DNA of 64,000 nucleotides from Deltaproteobacteria bacterium. Its GTDB lineage: Bacteria; Desulfobacterota; Desulfobacteria; Desulfobacterales; Desulfosarcinaceae. Positions 27,829-36,885 of the stretch are shown here, piece after piece. The notes beneath the pieces are model-generated. The model searched no databases, had not been told where the DNA came from, and worked only from the letters and a program-made list of their open reading frames with translations. A program made the position numbers and the translations under genes. The DNA lies in the NCBI GenBank assembly GCA_020444075.1, contig JAHLLR010000005.1, positions 55,360 through 119,359 on the forward strand, read 5' to 3'. The stretch's first letter is position 1. Each line of letters starts with the position of its first letter.

Positions 27829-28938
27829 ATGGCGGACATCGCATTCCGTGGCGTGAACAAGATCTACCCCAACGGCTTCCAGGCCGTGCACAACCTCGAC
27901 CTTGCGATCAAGGACGGCGAATTCCTGGTCATGGTCGGTCCCTCCGGCTGCGGCAAGTCAACGACCCTGCGCATGCTCGCCGGCCTGGAGGCCATCAGCA
28001 GCGGCGACCTGCTCATCGACGGAAAAAGGGTCAACGACCTGCATCCGCGGACGCGCAACATCGCCATGGTCTTCCAGAGCTACGCCCTCTACCCGCACAA
28101 GACGGTACAGGGCAACATCGAATTTCCGCTGCGCATGGCCAAGGTCCCGGCGGCCGAGGTCAAGGCGCGGGCCCTCAAGGTGGCCCGCATGCTCGAACTG
28201 GAGCCGCTGCTGCAGCGCAAGCCCGGCCTCCTGTCGGGCGGGCAGCGGCAGCGGGTGGCCATGGCGCGCGCCCTGGTGCGCGACCCGGTGGCCTTCCTCA
28301 TGGATGAGCCGCTGTCCAACCTGGACGCCAAACTGCGGGTGCAGATGCGTGCCGAAATCGCCGCGCTGCAGCGGCGCACCGGCACCACCACGGTCTATGT
28401 CACCCATGATCAGGTCGAGGCCATGACCATGGGGGATCGCGTGGCGGTATTCAAAGACGGCCATCTGCAGCAGGCCGATACCCCGCAGCAGCTGTTCGAA
28501 CGGCCGCTCAACACCTTCGTCGGCAGCTTCATCGGCTCGCCGAGCATGAACCTGATCACGTCGCGGATCGAACCCGGCGGCGACGGGCTGACCCTGACCC
28601 TGGCCGGTGAGCGCATCGCGTTGGGCCGGGGTCTCGAAGCGCGCTTCGAGGACCCCGGCGGCGCGGCCGGTCTGGTGGCCCAGGTCGGCCTGCGCCCCGA
28701 AGACGTGGTCGACCCGCATTTGGCCGGAGAAGGCCAACGGTTGCACGGCCGGGTCGTGCTGACCGAGCTGCTTGGCCGCGAACAGATGGTGTATCTCGAT
28801 TTGCACGACAGCACGCGGGTGGTCGCCCGCCTGCACGCCGATCATCGCCTGCATGCCGGCGAAGAGGTCGCCATTGGCATCGATCCAGCCCGTCTGTACC
28901 TGTTCCGGGCCGATGGCAATGCGTTGAGCTATAGATAA
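27829..28938 (+). CDS. sugar ABC transporter ATPase (MsmK/UgpC-like)
   Basis: A 369-residue CUT1 ATPase with all motifs intact: Walker A GPSGCGKST, Q-loop VFQSYALYPH, signature LSGGQRQRVAMARAL, Walker B FLMDEPLSNLDAKL, and H-loop VYVTHDQ. Residues about 240-369 form the MalK-type C-terminal OB-fold domain (VGLRPEDVV, IGIDPARLYLF). It lies three bases after the second permease and completes the importer. Such ATPases are often shared among several sugar importers. Confidence 0.92.
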   Translation: MADIAFRGVNKIYPNGFQAVHNLDLAIKDGEFLVMVGPSGCGKSTTLRMLAGLEAISSGDLLIDGKRVNDLHPRTRNIAMVFQSYALYPHKTVQGNIEFPLRMAKVPAAEVKARALKVARMLELEPLLQRKPGLLSGGQRQRVAMARALVRDPVAFLMDEPLSNLDAKLRVQMRAEIAALQRRTGTTTVYVTHDQVEAMTMGDRVAVFKDGHLQQADTPQQLFERPLNTFVGSFIGSPSMNLITSRIEPGGDGLTLTLAGERIALGRGLEARFEDPGGAAGLVAQVGLRPEDVVDPHLAGEGQRLHGRVVLTELLGREQMVYLDLHDSTRVVARLHADHRLHAGEEVAIGIDPARLYLFRADGNALSYR

Positions 28939-29113
28939 AAACCGGCTAAGGCGATACAATGCATAGCCTCATCAGTTGAGATGGCGATCGCCATCGGGAT
29001 CGAAATAAATAGAAAACCGCCAGGCGATATGGGTTCAAGATGACGGGGTGTTTGTTATGAATGGAATGCAATACATGACAAACTTCAGCGTCCAGCGGCC
29101 ATCCACAGTTTTA

Positions 29114-29149
29114 TCGATTTCGATAGCGATACCGATTTCGATTTCGATG
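29114..29149. repeat. six tandem NCGATN hexamers
   Basis: Six consecutive 6-base units of the form NCGATN (TCGATT, TCGATA, GCGATA, CCGATT, TCGATT, TCGATG) lie 36 bases before the GH30 start, within the 246-base gap 28939-29184. Similar short CGAT-rich tracts occur in front of genes in many proteobacterial genomes. Its function here is unknown. The rest of the gap holds no gene that I can see. Confidence 0.6.
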
Positions 29150-29184
29150 AGAACCCGCCAACCGTGACATTTGAAGAGAAATCA

Positions 29185-30516
29185 ATGCACCTGCGCCGCA
29201 TCCAGACCGCCCGCGACAGCGGGCATCGCCTGAGCGATATCGACCCCCTGGTCATCAATCGCGGCGACTGGCCCCGTCTGCCGCTGATCGACGTCGACAG
29301 CGCAGGGCAGTGCCAGGAAATCCTCGGATTCGGCGGAGCGTTCACCGAGAGTGCCTGCACCGTTCTGGCCTCCCTGCCGGAAGACGAGCGCGAAGCGATT
29401 CTGCAGGCTTATTTCCATCCCGGAGACGGCATCGGCTACCGCCTGGCGCGTACGCACGTCAATTCCTGCGATTTCAGCCTGGGCAACTGGTCCTGCTGGG
29501 AGGGGCCGGACGCGACGCTCGATCTCAGCCGGTATGAGCAGCGCATCTTTCCTGCGATCCGCGGTGCCCAGCGCATTGCCGGCGACCCGATTCGTCTGCT
29601 GGTGTCGCCGTGGAGTCCGCCCGCCTGGATGAAAACCAGCGGGCAGATGAATCATGGCGGCAGCCTGCTGCCGAGCCGGCGCGATACCTGGGCCCAGGCG
29701 CTGTGCGACTGGATCCGGGGCAGCCAGCAGGCGGGCATTGCGGTGTGGGGCCTGACCGTGCAGAATGAGCCGGCGGCCAACCAGGTGTGGGAGTCGTGCC
29801 TCTATTCCGCCCGGGAGGAACGCGATTTCGTGCGTGACCACCTCGGTCCGGCGCTGCAGGCGGCGGGACTCGACCGCCAGCGGCTGCTCGTCTGGGACCA
29901 CAACCGCGACGCGGTCTACCACCGGGCGCAGGTCGTGTTGTCCGATCCGGATGCCGCGCGGTATGTCTGGGGCACGGGGTTTCACTGGTACAGCGGCGAC
30001 CAGTTCGAAAATCTCGACCGGCTGCATCACGCCTTTCCCAACAAGCACCTGTTGTTTACCGAGGGGTGTTGGGAAGGCGGCGTCCAGCTCGGCCGCTGGG
30101 ATCGCGGCGAGCGCTATGCCCACCACATCATCGGTGACCTGAACCACTGGACCGAAGGCTGGCTGGACTGGAACCTGGCGCTCGATCGGCACGGCGGCCC
30201 GAATCACGTCGGCAACTGGTGCGATGCGCCGATCATCGTCGACGCCGACCGGGGCATTTGGACCCGGCAGAGTTCCTATTGGTACATCGGCCATTTCAGC
30301 CGTTACATCCTGCCCGGCGCTCGCCGGTTGTTCAGCACCCAGGCCGGCAACGGCCTGGAAAGCGTCGCCGCCCGGAACCCGGACGGCAGCCTGGTGATCG
30401 TCGTCTGCAATCGCGGCGATCGGCCCCTCTCCGCGGCCCTGCGCATCGATGGCGCGTGGGCGGAGCTGACCGTGCCGGCCCATGCCATTCAGACCCTGAT
30501 TGGCGATCCTCGGTGA
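29185..30516 (+). CDS. GH30 family glycoside hydrolase (glucosylceramidase / beta-1,6-glucanase type)
   Basis: A 443-residue GH30 enzyme. The family opening GFGGAFTESACTVLASL sits near residues 45-61, followed by RTHVNSCDFSLGNWSC and SPWSPPAWMKTSGQM. The acid/base Glu is E195 (TVQNEPAANQVWESC) and the nucleophile E293 (LLFTEGCWEGG). A C-terminal beta-sandwich follows, as in the family. GH30 enzymes cleave beta-1,6-glucan, glucosylceramide or xylan, according to subfamily. No signal peptide is seen, so it is probably cytoplasmic. The ATG follows AAGAG; a GTG at 29164 would add seven residues. It closes the glucan cassette and converges on echF. Confidence 0.87.
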   Translation: MHLRRIQTARDSGHRLSDIDPLVINRGDWPRLPLIDVDSAGQCQEILGFGGAFTESACTVLASLPEDEREAILQAYFHPGDGIGYRLARTHVNSCDFSLGNWSCWEGPDATLDLSRYEQRIFPAIRGAQRIAGDPIRLLVSPWSPPAWMKTSGQMNHGGSLLPSRRDTWAQALCDWIRGSQQAGIAVWGLTVQNEPAANQVWESCLYSAREERDFVRDHLGPALQAAGLDRQRLLVWDHNRDAVYHRAQVVLSDPDAARYVWGTGFHWYSGDQFENLDRLHHAFPNKHLLFTEGCWEGGVQLGRWDRGERYAHHIIGDLNHWTEGWLDWNLALDRHGGPNHVGNWCDAPIIVDADRGIWTRQSSYWYIGHFSRYILPGARRLFSTQAGNGLESVAARNPDGSLVIVVCNRGDRPLSAALRIDGAWAELTVPAHAIQTLIGDPR

Positions 30517-30543
30517 GGGAACCCTGACCCTCTATCCCGACGT

Positions 30544-30879
30544 TTAAGATTTTGCATCCAACGCCACCATTTCCTTTTGGGCGGCCGGTGGTCCGGTGGC
30601 CGGCTCCTGTCGCAGGCAGTGCCGGGGGCAGATCTCTACGCACACCCCGCAACAGACACAGATATGCGGGGCAAAGGACCACCGGGACAGATGGCGGTCC
30701 ACCTCGATGCAGACGCTTGGGCACTTGACCGCACAGGCGCCGCAGAAATTGCATTGCGCGATGTCGTTCACCAGCCGGCCCCGGGTCGCCGGGAAGGGCG
30801 GCCGAATTTGGCGGGGGTAGGCCCGGGTGGCCGGGCCGGAGATTAAATTGCGCAGAATTTGCGGGGTCATCTTGAACAC
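30544..30879 (-). CDS. echF: Ech hydrogenase ferredoxin subunit (EchF-like)
   Basis: A 111-residue protein with two [4Fe-4S] motifs, CNFCGACAVKCP (about 42-53) and CVCCGVCVEICP (about 74-85). It is the electron-transfer subunit that links ferredoxin to the small hydrogenase subunit in energy-converting hydrogenases, similar to NuoI. The N-terminal LRNLISGPATRAYP is like that of EchF and HycF proteins. It is the last gene of the ech operon, 13 bases after echE, and converges with the GH30 gene. Confidence 0.88.
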   Translation of the reverse strand: MFKMTPQILRNLISGPATRAYPRQIRPPFPATRGRLVNDIAQCNFCGACAVKCPSVCIEVDRHLSRWSFAPHICVCCGVCVEICPRHCLRQEPATGPPAAQKEMVALDAKS

Positions 30880-30892
30880 GATCGTTCTCCCT

Positions 30893-31969
30893 CTACCGTT
30901 CCAGGCAACTGACGCATGGGTCGATGCTCAACACCACCACCGGGACATCGGATAGAAATATGCCGGGCAGCAGTTTGACCAGAACCGGGATGTTGGCGAA
31001 GGTGGGCGTGCGAATGCGGACCCGGGACAGGGTTTTGCCGCCATCGGCCCTGATGTAATAGACCACCTCGCCCCTGGGCTGCTCTACCCGCATCAGGGTC
31101 TCTCCCTGCGGCCGGCCGCGGACCTCGGAGCGGATGTCTCCTCCCGGAAGACGATCCAGGGCCTGGTGGATCAGATCGATGCTCTGATCGATCTCCCCCA
31201 GACGGACCATGCAACGGGCATGGCAATCGCCGGCCGTTGCCGTTACCGGTTCGAAATCCAGTTCACCGTAAGCGGCGTAACCGGTCTGGCGGATATCCTG
31301 GGCGATGCCGCTGGCCCGCAGGACCGGCCCCACGGCCCCCAGTTCACGGGCCTGGGCCGATGTCAGGACGCCTTTGCCCTCGGTACGGCGCCGGATGGTG
31401 AAATCCTCTCTCAGCACGGGCTCGATCTGCCTGACCTGGTGTGCCACCCAGGTGAGCTGGTCTGCGATCCAGTGAACCTGCCGGGCGTCCATGTCCCGGC
31501 TGACGCCCCCCACCCGGATGGTTCCGGAGATGACCCGGTTGCCGGTGGTGGCCTCCTGGATGTCCAGCACCCGTTCACGGATTTTCCACAGCTGCATGAA
31601 CAGGCTTTCAAAGCCGAAACTGTCGGCGAATAATCCCATCCACAGCAGGTGGCTGTGCAGGCGCAGCAGTTCTCCCCAGATGACCCGCAGATAACGGGCC
31701 CGGGGCGGCACCGTGATCCCCATGATGTCCTCTAACCCCTGGCAGTAGCAGATGGCGTGCAACACCGAACAGATGCCGCAAACGCGTTCGGTCACCTGGA
31801 CCATCTGATGAAAATCGCGGTTCTGGGCCAGGGCCTCGAGACCCCGGTGGACATAACCCAGGGCGGGGACCGCTTCGGTAATCACCTCATCCTCCACGGT
31901 CAGCTTCAGTTGCAGGGGTTCAGGCAATACGGGGTGCTGAGGGCCAAAGGGGATTACGGAGGTTCTCAT
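30893..31969 (-). CDS. echE: Ech-type [NiFe] hydrogenase large subunit (EchE-like)
   Basis: A 358-residue catalytic subunit of a group 4 membrane-bound [NiFe] hydrogenase. Both nickel-binding pairs are present: C64/C67 in ERVCGICSVLH and C352/C355 in DPCVSCLER. They separate it from Complex I NuoD, which lacks these cysteines. The protein ends directly after the second motif, so there is no C-terminal extension for maturation proteolysis. It should make hydrogen from reduced ferredoxin, or the reverse. It overlaps echD by four bases. Confidence 0.92.
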   Translation of the reverse strand: MRTSVIPFGPQHPVLPEPLQLKLTVEDEVITEAVPALGYVHRGLEALAQNRDFHQMVQVTERVCGICSVLHAICYCQGLEDIMGITVPPRARYLRVIWGELLRLHSHLLWMGLFADSFGFESLFMQLWKIRERVLDIQEATTGNRVISGTIRVGGVSRDMDARQVHWIADQLTWVAHQVRQIEPVLREDFTIRRRTEGKGVLTSAQARELGAVGPVLRASGIAQDIRQTGYAAYGELDFEPVTATAGDCHARCMVRLGEIDQSIDLIHQALDRLPGGDIRSEVRGRPQGETLMRVEQPRGEVVYYIRADGGKTLSRVRIRTPTFANIPVLVKLLPGIFLSDVPVVVLSIDPCVSCLER

Positions 31970-32379
31970 GCCCCACCTGCCGATTTTGCCGATTGGGGAT
32001 CGGGCGAGACGGGCCGAGGCGTTTCTGACCGGTCATATCGGCAGAAGGGGGTGGATTCCATCTCCCGGGGCAGAAACAAGGTGCCCTGGTAATCGATCAC
32101 CAGCCCGTGGAAACGGATATGGAACAGATCCTGGATCTCGTTTTCAGCCAGGAAAGCGGCCGGGTAGATCGGCGAGATGCTGGGTACGGGTGCCTCGCGC
32201 GACGCGGCCAGCCGCAGGTGGACAAGGGTCAGGTCCTTGTCGAAATGGTAGAGGATTTCCACCTGGTCGGGACCCGTGTTGACGCCGGACAGGGTCACCA
32301 GGCGGTATCCGTCGATTTTGAGCCGGGTCGCTTCGCCCAGCAGGTTTCGGACTTCTACAGTCGTTGTGTTTCCATTCAT
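31966..32379 (-). CDS. echD: Ech hydrogenase NuoC-like subunit (EchD)
   Basis: A 137-residue protein with the NuoC/30 kDa subunit pattern: VEILYHFDKDLTLVHLRLAA near the middle, then IYPAAFLAENEIQDLFHIRF, split here into recognisable parts. It is a small structural subunit of the peripheral arm. It overlaps echC and echE by four bases at each end, so the three genes are translated together. Confidence 0.85.
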   Translation of the reverse strand: MNGNTTTVEVRNLLGEATRLKIDGYRLVTLSGVNTGPDQVEILYHFDKDLTLVHLRLAASREAPVPSISPIYPAAFLAENEIQDLFHIRFHGLVIDYQGTLFLPREMESTPFCRYDRSETPRPVSPDPQSAKSAGGA

Positions 32380-32870
32380 GGCGAACTCCTGCCGGCAACC
32401 GGTTTCAAAGGTGGTCTGTCAGAGGACTTCGCCGGCCGGGACAGGCGATCCAGCGCCAGGAATACGCCGTCGATGATTGCCTCGGGCCGGGGCGGGCATC
32501 CCGGCACGTAGACGTCGACAGGAATCATCTGATCCACCCCGCCGATGACATTGTAAGCCGTCCGGAAAATTCCCCCGGACAGACCACAGGACCCGATGGC
32601 CACCACCACTTTGGGGGCGGCCATCTGCTCGTAGAGATTGGTCAGAACCCGGCCATTGCGGCGATTGACCGTGCCGGTGACCAACAGCAGGTCGGCGTGC
32701 AGGGGATTGCCGACGTTGACGATGCCGAATCGCTCCACATCGTATACCGGCGTCAGGCAGGCCAGCACCTCGATGTCGCATCCGTTGCAGCTGCCGCAAT
32801 CAAAGTGGAGCAACCACGGCGATTTGACCCGCGCCCGACGGATCAGTTTGTCAAGCCATTGGATCGGCAT
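32376..32870 (-). CDS. echC: Ech hydrogenase small subunit (EchC, NuoB-like)
   Basis: A 164-residue small subunit holding the proximal [4Fe-4S] cluster. Ligand motifs are CGSCNGCDIE (C25-C31), AIGSCGLSGG and VPGCPPRPE. It passes electrons between EchF and the Ni-Fe site in EchE. It lies 108 bases downstream of echB and overlaps echD by four bases. The C-terminal 15-20 residues are Pro/Ser-rich and not conserved in the family. Confidence 0.9.
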   Translation of the reverse strand: MPIQWLDKLIRRARVKSPWLLHFDCGSCNGCDIEVLACLTPVYDVERFGIVNVGNPLHADLLLVTGTVNRRNGRVLTNLYEQMAAPKVVVAIGSCGLSGGIFRTAYNVIGGVDQMIPVDVYVPGCPPRPEAIIDGVFLALDRLSRPAKSSDRPPLKPVAGRSSP

Positions 32871-32978
32871 CGTCTTCCTCGATTATTCGCAAAACCACTC
32901 ATTCTGATCATGCTGGCGCCGGGCTTTGCCCTGAATCCAGGGCTTTTTCGAGTTCATCATGGTTGAGCCGGTATCTTT

Positions 32979-33830
32979 TCATCCCTGGTGGCGGCAGATC
33001 AAATTCACCAGGGCCAGAGCCAGTCCCATGGCCCACACATGGCCCAGCATCCACCGCCAATTGAGACGGGCGGCGGCGTTGTCGATCAGAATGATCGTGG
33101 CATAGGCGGCGGCAGCCAGGGCCGCCATAGGGACCGGTCCGGTGGCCCAAAACAAGCTGCAGATTCCCAGAATCAAAACCGTATCATACCAGTGGCCGAT
33201 CTCGATCATCCCCAACAGGGGGCCGGAGAAATCGGTGAACACACCCCTGACCAACTCCTGGTGGGCGTGATGGCTGGCGGCCAGGTCAAAGGGCGATTTG
33301 CGAAGCTTGATGATCATTACGTAACCCAGGGCTGCGAAGAGCAGCGGCAGTTTCAATATCAGCGGATCCTTCCACTGCATCACCACGCTAATCTTGAAGG
33401 AGCCTGTTTCCAGAAAAATCCCCACCCCCACCAGAAACAGCAGGGGCTCGTAGGTCAGGATCTGCAGCAGCTCCCGGTGGGCACCCACCTGGCTGTAAGG
33501 CGACGTGGAGGCCAGAGCCCCCATGGCCAGAAACACCGCCCCCAGCGCCTGGGTGAACAGGATCAGCAGAAGGTCCGATTGCATGACGAAAAGAATCAGC
33601 GCCAGCATGCTGGCGAAAAGATAGCTGTACACACAAAAGGCCTGCCAGCCGTTCACCACCACCAACTCCTTGGCCATCAGCTTGATCACGTCGTAATAGG
33701 GCTGCCATACGGGAGGTCCTGTCCGGGCCTGAAGACGGGCGGTAACGATGCGGTCCAGGCCGCCGGCCAGCCCTCCCAGAAGCGGTCCGGCGACCAGACC
33801 GATCCCCAGAATGATGAGCGCATGGTTCAC
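32979..33830 (-). CDS. echB: Ech hydrogenase membrane subunit (EchB, NuoH-like)
   Basis: About 283 residues with seven or eight hydrophobic segments and the NuoH-family pattern RLQARTGPPVWQPYYDVIKL and SPFDLAASHHAHQELVRG. It anchors the peripheral arm and helps couple it to ion transport. The start is a GTG at 33830, overlapping the echA stop as GTGA. The frame stays open much further upstream, but that part only mirrors echA. No extra gene is visible in the 108 bases before echC. Confidence 0.88.
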   Translation of the reverse strand: MNHALIILGIGLVAGPLLGGLAGGLDRIVTARLQARTGPPVWQPYYDVIKLMAKELVVVNGWQAFCVYSYLFASMLALILFVMQSDLLLILFTQALGAVFLAMGALASTSPYSQVGAHRELLQILTYEPLLFLVGVGIFLETGSFKISVVMQWKDPLILKLPLLFAALGYVMIIKLRKSPFDLAASHHAHQELVRGVFTDFSGPLLGMIEIGHWYDTVLILGICSLFWATGPVPMAALAAAAYATIILIDNAAARLNWRWMLGHVWAMGLALALVNLICRHQG

Positions 33831-35746
33831 AGGGTGCCTCCCAGCAGGAGAATCAACAGAACGGCGGCGGCGGAGTTGAGCCACACCGTCAACCTCTCCT
33901 CTCCGAAAATTGAAGTCAGGTAATAATTTTTTGCACCGGCTTTTACCGGCTGGTCCATCGGCCCATTGAACACGCAAGGCTCGGCAGTCTGCTCGCCGCA
34001 CAGATAAGGTGATACCGCGCGCCCCCGGTTGGCGTGGCGGAAGGCCAGAACAGAGACCAGGCATCCGGAAACGGCCAGCAGGCTCAGTGGAAAAACCGCG
34101 AATCGGCCCGCGGCGCTTTCCATGATACCCCAATGAACGGTGTAGACCGGAAGAAGAGAACCGGGCGCGATCACCGCACTGACAAGCAGGTCGTACAGCC
34201 AGGGTGCGGCGGCGCTGAGGCCGGCGCCGCCGGCACATAAGACCGACAGGGCCGCCCAGGTTGACATGGGCATTCGTTCAGGACGGAAAGGGACCACCAC
34301 GGGCTCGCTCATGAGGAGTCCGGCCCAGCGGGCCCAGTACATCACGGTCAGGGCGCTGCCCGCTACGACCAGCATGATCACCGGTATATCCGTCGCCGCC
34401 GACTCCATGGCCATCCATTTGCCCAGCAACACGCCGAAAGGCGGCATGATCATCATGAGCACACCCGCCACGGTCATCAGGGCCGTAGCCGGCATAACTG
34501 CATACAGGCCCCGCATGTCTTCGATATCGCGGCTGTGGATGTGCTGTTCGATGGTACCCACGCACAGAAAGAGAAGCGCCTTGGTTACGGCGTGAAAAAG
34601 CAGCAGGTAGACGGCGGCGGTCAGCGCCGGGGGGGTGTTCAGGCCGACGCACGCGAAGATCAGTCCCAGGTTGCTGATGGTGGAATAGGCCAGCACTTTT
34701 TTGCCGTTGCTCTGCCCAACCGCCAGAGCCGCTGCGGCCAGGAAGACGAATCCGCCATAGACCGCCGTGCACCGGCTCAGGAAGGTCCCCTGGATCATCG
34801 GCGCCAGGCGCAGCATCAGGTAGATACCCACCTTGACCATCGTGCTGGCGTGCAGCAAGGCCGATACCGGCGTGGGGGCGACCATGGCACCCAGCAGCCA
34901 GCGCTGGAATGGGAACTGGGCGGACTTGACCAAGGCCGCCAGGCAGAGCAGGGCCAGGGCCGGCAGCAGGAGGTCGGCGGGAGAGTGCCCTTGGGTCAGC
35001 AGGCGCTGAAGGTCCAGGGTGTCTTTCGAAACCCGGATCAGAACCAGGGCCAGAGCAAACGCCGTTCCGCCGATGCTGTTGACCCACAGTGCCCGCACGG
35101 CATGGTCAACAGCGGTGGGGGTCTTGTCATGGCCGATGAGCAGAAAGGAGCACAAGGTGGTCAATTCGAAGAAAAAGTAAAGGTGGTGAAGCTGGTTAGA
35201 GAGCACCAGGCCGTTCATGGCACCCAGAAACACCAGCATCACGAAAAAAAACCGGGGCTGGGCCGATTTTTCAAGCTTGAGATGGCGTTCGTGATTGCGC
35301 ATGTAGGCAATGGCATGGCAACAGATCAACGGCCCCACCAGGTTGATAATCAGCAGCATGACCCGGGCCAGGCCGTCGGCCTGAAAGACCATGGCATCGA
35401 AAGGGACCCACGGGGGGCGCAACCATTCCACTCCCCCCAGCAGGAGCATTTGCGCTGTGGATAAGAAAAGGACTGCGCGGCTCTTGTAGCGGCGGCCATA
35501 ATAAAGGAAGATGATCAACAGGCCCATATCGGCGGCCAGGATGACACCCTCGAACGTCCGTCCGCCCAATTCTGCGGCCGTAAGGCCGGCGGGGGCTATT
35601 GAAACCATCATCAGTGCTGCCGCCGCCAGGGCCAGCCCGGTTATCAGGATCACGCCATTGCCCAGGTTGTCGCGCCTGACGATCAAGCATCCGGCAGCAG
35701 CCGCCACCGGAAGCAGCAGGATGAATGTGATGATGAGCGCTACCAT
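33827..35746 (-). CDS. echA: Ech hydrogenase antiporter-like subunit (EchA, NuoL/HyfB-like)
   Basis: A 639-residue membrane protein with about 14-16 hydrophobic segments, the Mrp/NuoL antiporter fold. Key charged residues of the ion path are visible: Glu in YFFFELTTLCSF, Lys in ALVKSAQFPFQRWLLGAM, and His/Lys in ALLHASTMVKVGIYL. It should pump protons or sodium, driven by ferredoxin-dependent hydrogen turnover. It is the first gene of the operon echABCDEF, in the same order as in Methanosarcina. The promoter should lie in 35747-36054. Confidence 0.9.
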   Translation of the reverse strand: MVALIITFILLLPVAAAAGCLIVRRDNLGNGVILITGLALAAAALMMVSIAPAGLTAAELGGRTFEGVILAADMGLLIIFLYYGRRYKSRAVLFLSTAQMLLLGGVEWLRPPWVPFDAMVFQADGLARVMLLIINLVGPLICCHAIAYMRNHERHLKLEKSAQPRFFFVMLVFLGAMNGLVLSNQLHHLYFFFELTTLCSFLLIGHDKTPTAVDHAVRALWVNSIGGTAFALALVLIRVSKDTLDLQRLLTQGHSPADLLLPALALLCLAALVKSAQFPFQRWLLGAMVAPTPVSALLHASTMVKVGIYLMLRLAPMIQGTFLSRCTAVYGGFVFLAAAALAVGQSNGKKVLAYSTISNLGLIFACVGLNTPPALTAAVYLLLFHAVTKALLFLCVGTIEQHIHSRDIEDMRGLYAVMPATALMTVAGVLMMIMPPFGVLLGKWMAMESAATDIPVIMLVVAGSALTVMYWARWAGLLMSEPVVVPFRPERMPMSTWAALSVLCAGGAGLSAAAPWLYDLLVSAVIAPGSLLPVYTVHWGIMESAAGRFAVFPLSLLAVSGCLVSVLAFRHANRGRAVSPYLCGEQTAEPCVFNGPMDQPVKAGAKNYYLTSIFGEERLTVWLNSAAAVLLILLLGGTL

Positions 35747-35889
35747 TTCAGTCGTAGGCCAAAAAATACGTTTCCTATGATCAGGCTTCCTGCTTCCGGG
35801 CTTTATCCGTAAAACCGCCGATTATCTTTTCACCAACCCTGATCGGACCTTCTTTATCAATGACCGTGTTTCAGGCGAAAATTAGTAAC

Positions 35890-35905
35890 TGCATATACCA
35901 GGCCA
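35890..35905 (-). promoter_or_regulatory. weak sigma-54-like site upstream of ech
   Basis: On the minus strand the sequence TGGCCTGGTATATGCA has the GG-N10-GC spacing of a -24/-12 promoter but differs at several consensus positions. It lies about 145 bases before the echA start, in the gene-free gap 35747-36054. Apart from this and a few short hairpins I see nothing certain in the gap. Confidence 0.25.
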
Positions 35906-36054
35906 AGCGATAACATGCTGAATGTTAAAGATAATGCGTGTTTTTATGGCTCTGCCGCTCCAATTTCCTGTCAGAGTTGTTTCCATGTTGGAAAAAAGAG
36001 GGGTAACAGAAGATGCCTATTTGAAGGGGGGCTGTTCGCTTTGCAGGTGGAGCT

Positions 36055-36849
36055 TCAGCGGTTTTCAGTTTTTTTGCGGGAAGCCGATCTTACCGGATCG
36101 GTGAACGAGCAGGGCACAATGGCGGCGCACTTGCCGCAGACATCGGCCAAGCCGTACCGTTCGTGCAGGCGGGCGTTTTCCAGCAGCCGATCGTAGCAGG
36201 CATGGCGGCGAAAGGGATCCACCCCAAGGGCCTGGGCCGGGCAGCGTTTTTCGCATTGGCGGCAGGAGCCGTCGAATTTGAAGAGGCAGCGTTCCCGGTT
36301 GGATTTCGGAGTCGGCGAGATGACGGCATCGGTGACCACGCTTCCCAGCCGCCCGCAGCATCCCTTATCCGTGATGAGCATATGGTGGTGCCCGAAACTG
36401 CCGATGCCGGCAATATAGGCCACATGCTTGTGGGACCAATCGCTCATGAGCTGCTCTTCATCGAAATTGTGAGTGGCCGGCAGGCGGGTACCCCGGAAGC
36501 CTTTTTGCTCAAGGAGTCCGGCAATCTGATCATTGATGCCGGCGATCAGCCGGTTGGTCTCGATATAGGCGACGGCCCATGCCTCGGAACTGAAATTTCC
36601 CCGGTGATTGGACCGGGGGATCGCCGGATCGAAGGGCAGAAAATAAGCGATTACCGTGCGGGCGCCCGGCAAAAGGTCACCGGGCAGTCCATGGGAAGGG
36701 CGGACGGCTGTTTTCAGTTCGGTGAAGAGCGGATCTGCGGCATCGGCAAATCCTGTCAGCGGCTTTTTCCAGGAGGAGACGATGTCCCCTTGTGCGCTGG
36801 CTTTCTCAACCGCCGATTCAATGATTTCGACGATTCGTTTCCGCAACAT
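36055..36849 (-). CDS. QueG-like / epoxyqueuosine-reductase-family 4Fe-4S protein
   Basis: About 264 residues. The N-terminal half has the QueG-like corrinoid-fold pattern (LLPGARTVIAYFLPF, then SEAWAVAYIETNRLI). The C-terminal half has ferredoxin-type motifs CLFKFDGSCRQCEKRCPAQAL and CGKCAAIVPCSF (first split in reading). It lacks the C-terminal HEAT repeats of true QueG, so it is more likely one of the short homologues often found in anaerobes near corrinoid methyltransferase genes. It may act in redox activation (inference only). The ATG follows GGAGAG closely; a GTG four codons upstream is possible. Confidence 0.7.
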   Translation of the reverse strand: MLRKRIVEIIESAVEKASAQGDIVSSWKKPLTGFADAADPLFTELKTAVRPSHGLPGDLLPGARTVIAYFLPFDPAIPRSNHRGNFSSEAWAVAYIETNRLIAGINDQIAGLLEQKGFRGTRLPATHNFDEEQLMSDWSHKHVAYIAGIGSFGHHHMLITDKGCCGRLGSVVTDAVISPTPKSNRERCLFKFDGSCRQCEKRCPAQALGVDPFRRHACYDRLLENARLHERYGLADVCGKCAAIVPCSFTDPVRSASRKKTENR

Positions 36850-36885
36850 CACTCTCCGCACGTCTGCTGAATAGAAAAGTTTGGC

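Noticed and set aside
32979..34238. A 419-residue echB with an N-terminal extension
   Set aside because: The extra upstream part mirrors echA in another frame; the GTG at 33830 overlaps the echA stop in a normal coupled arrangement.
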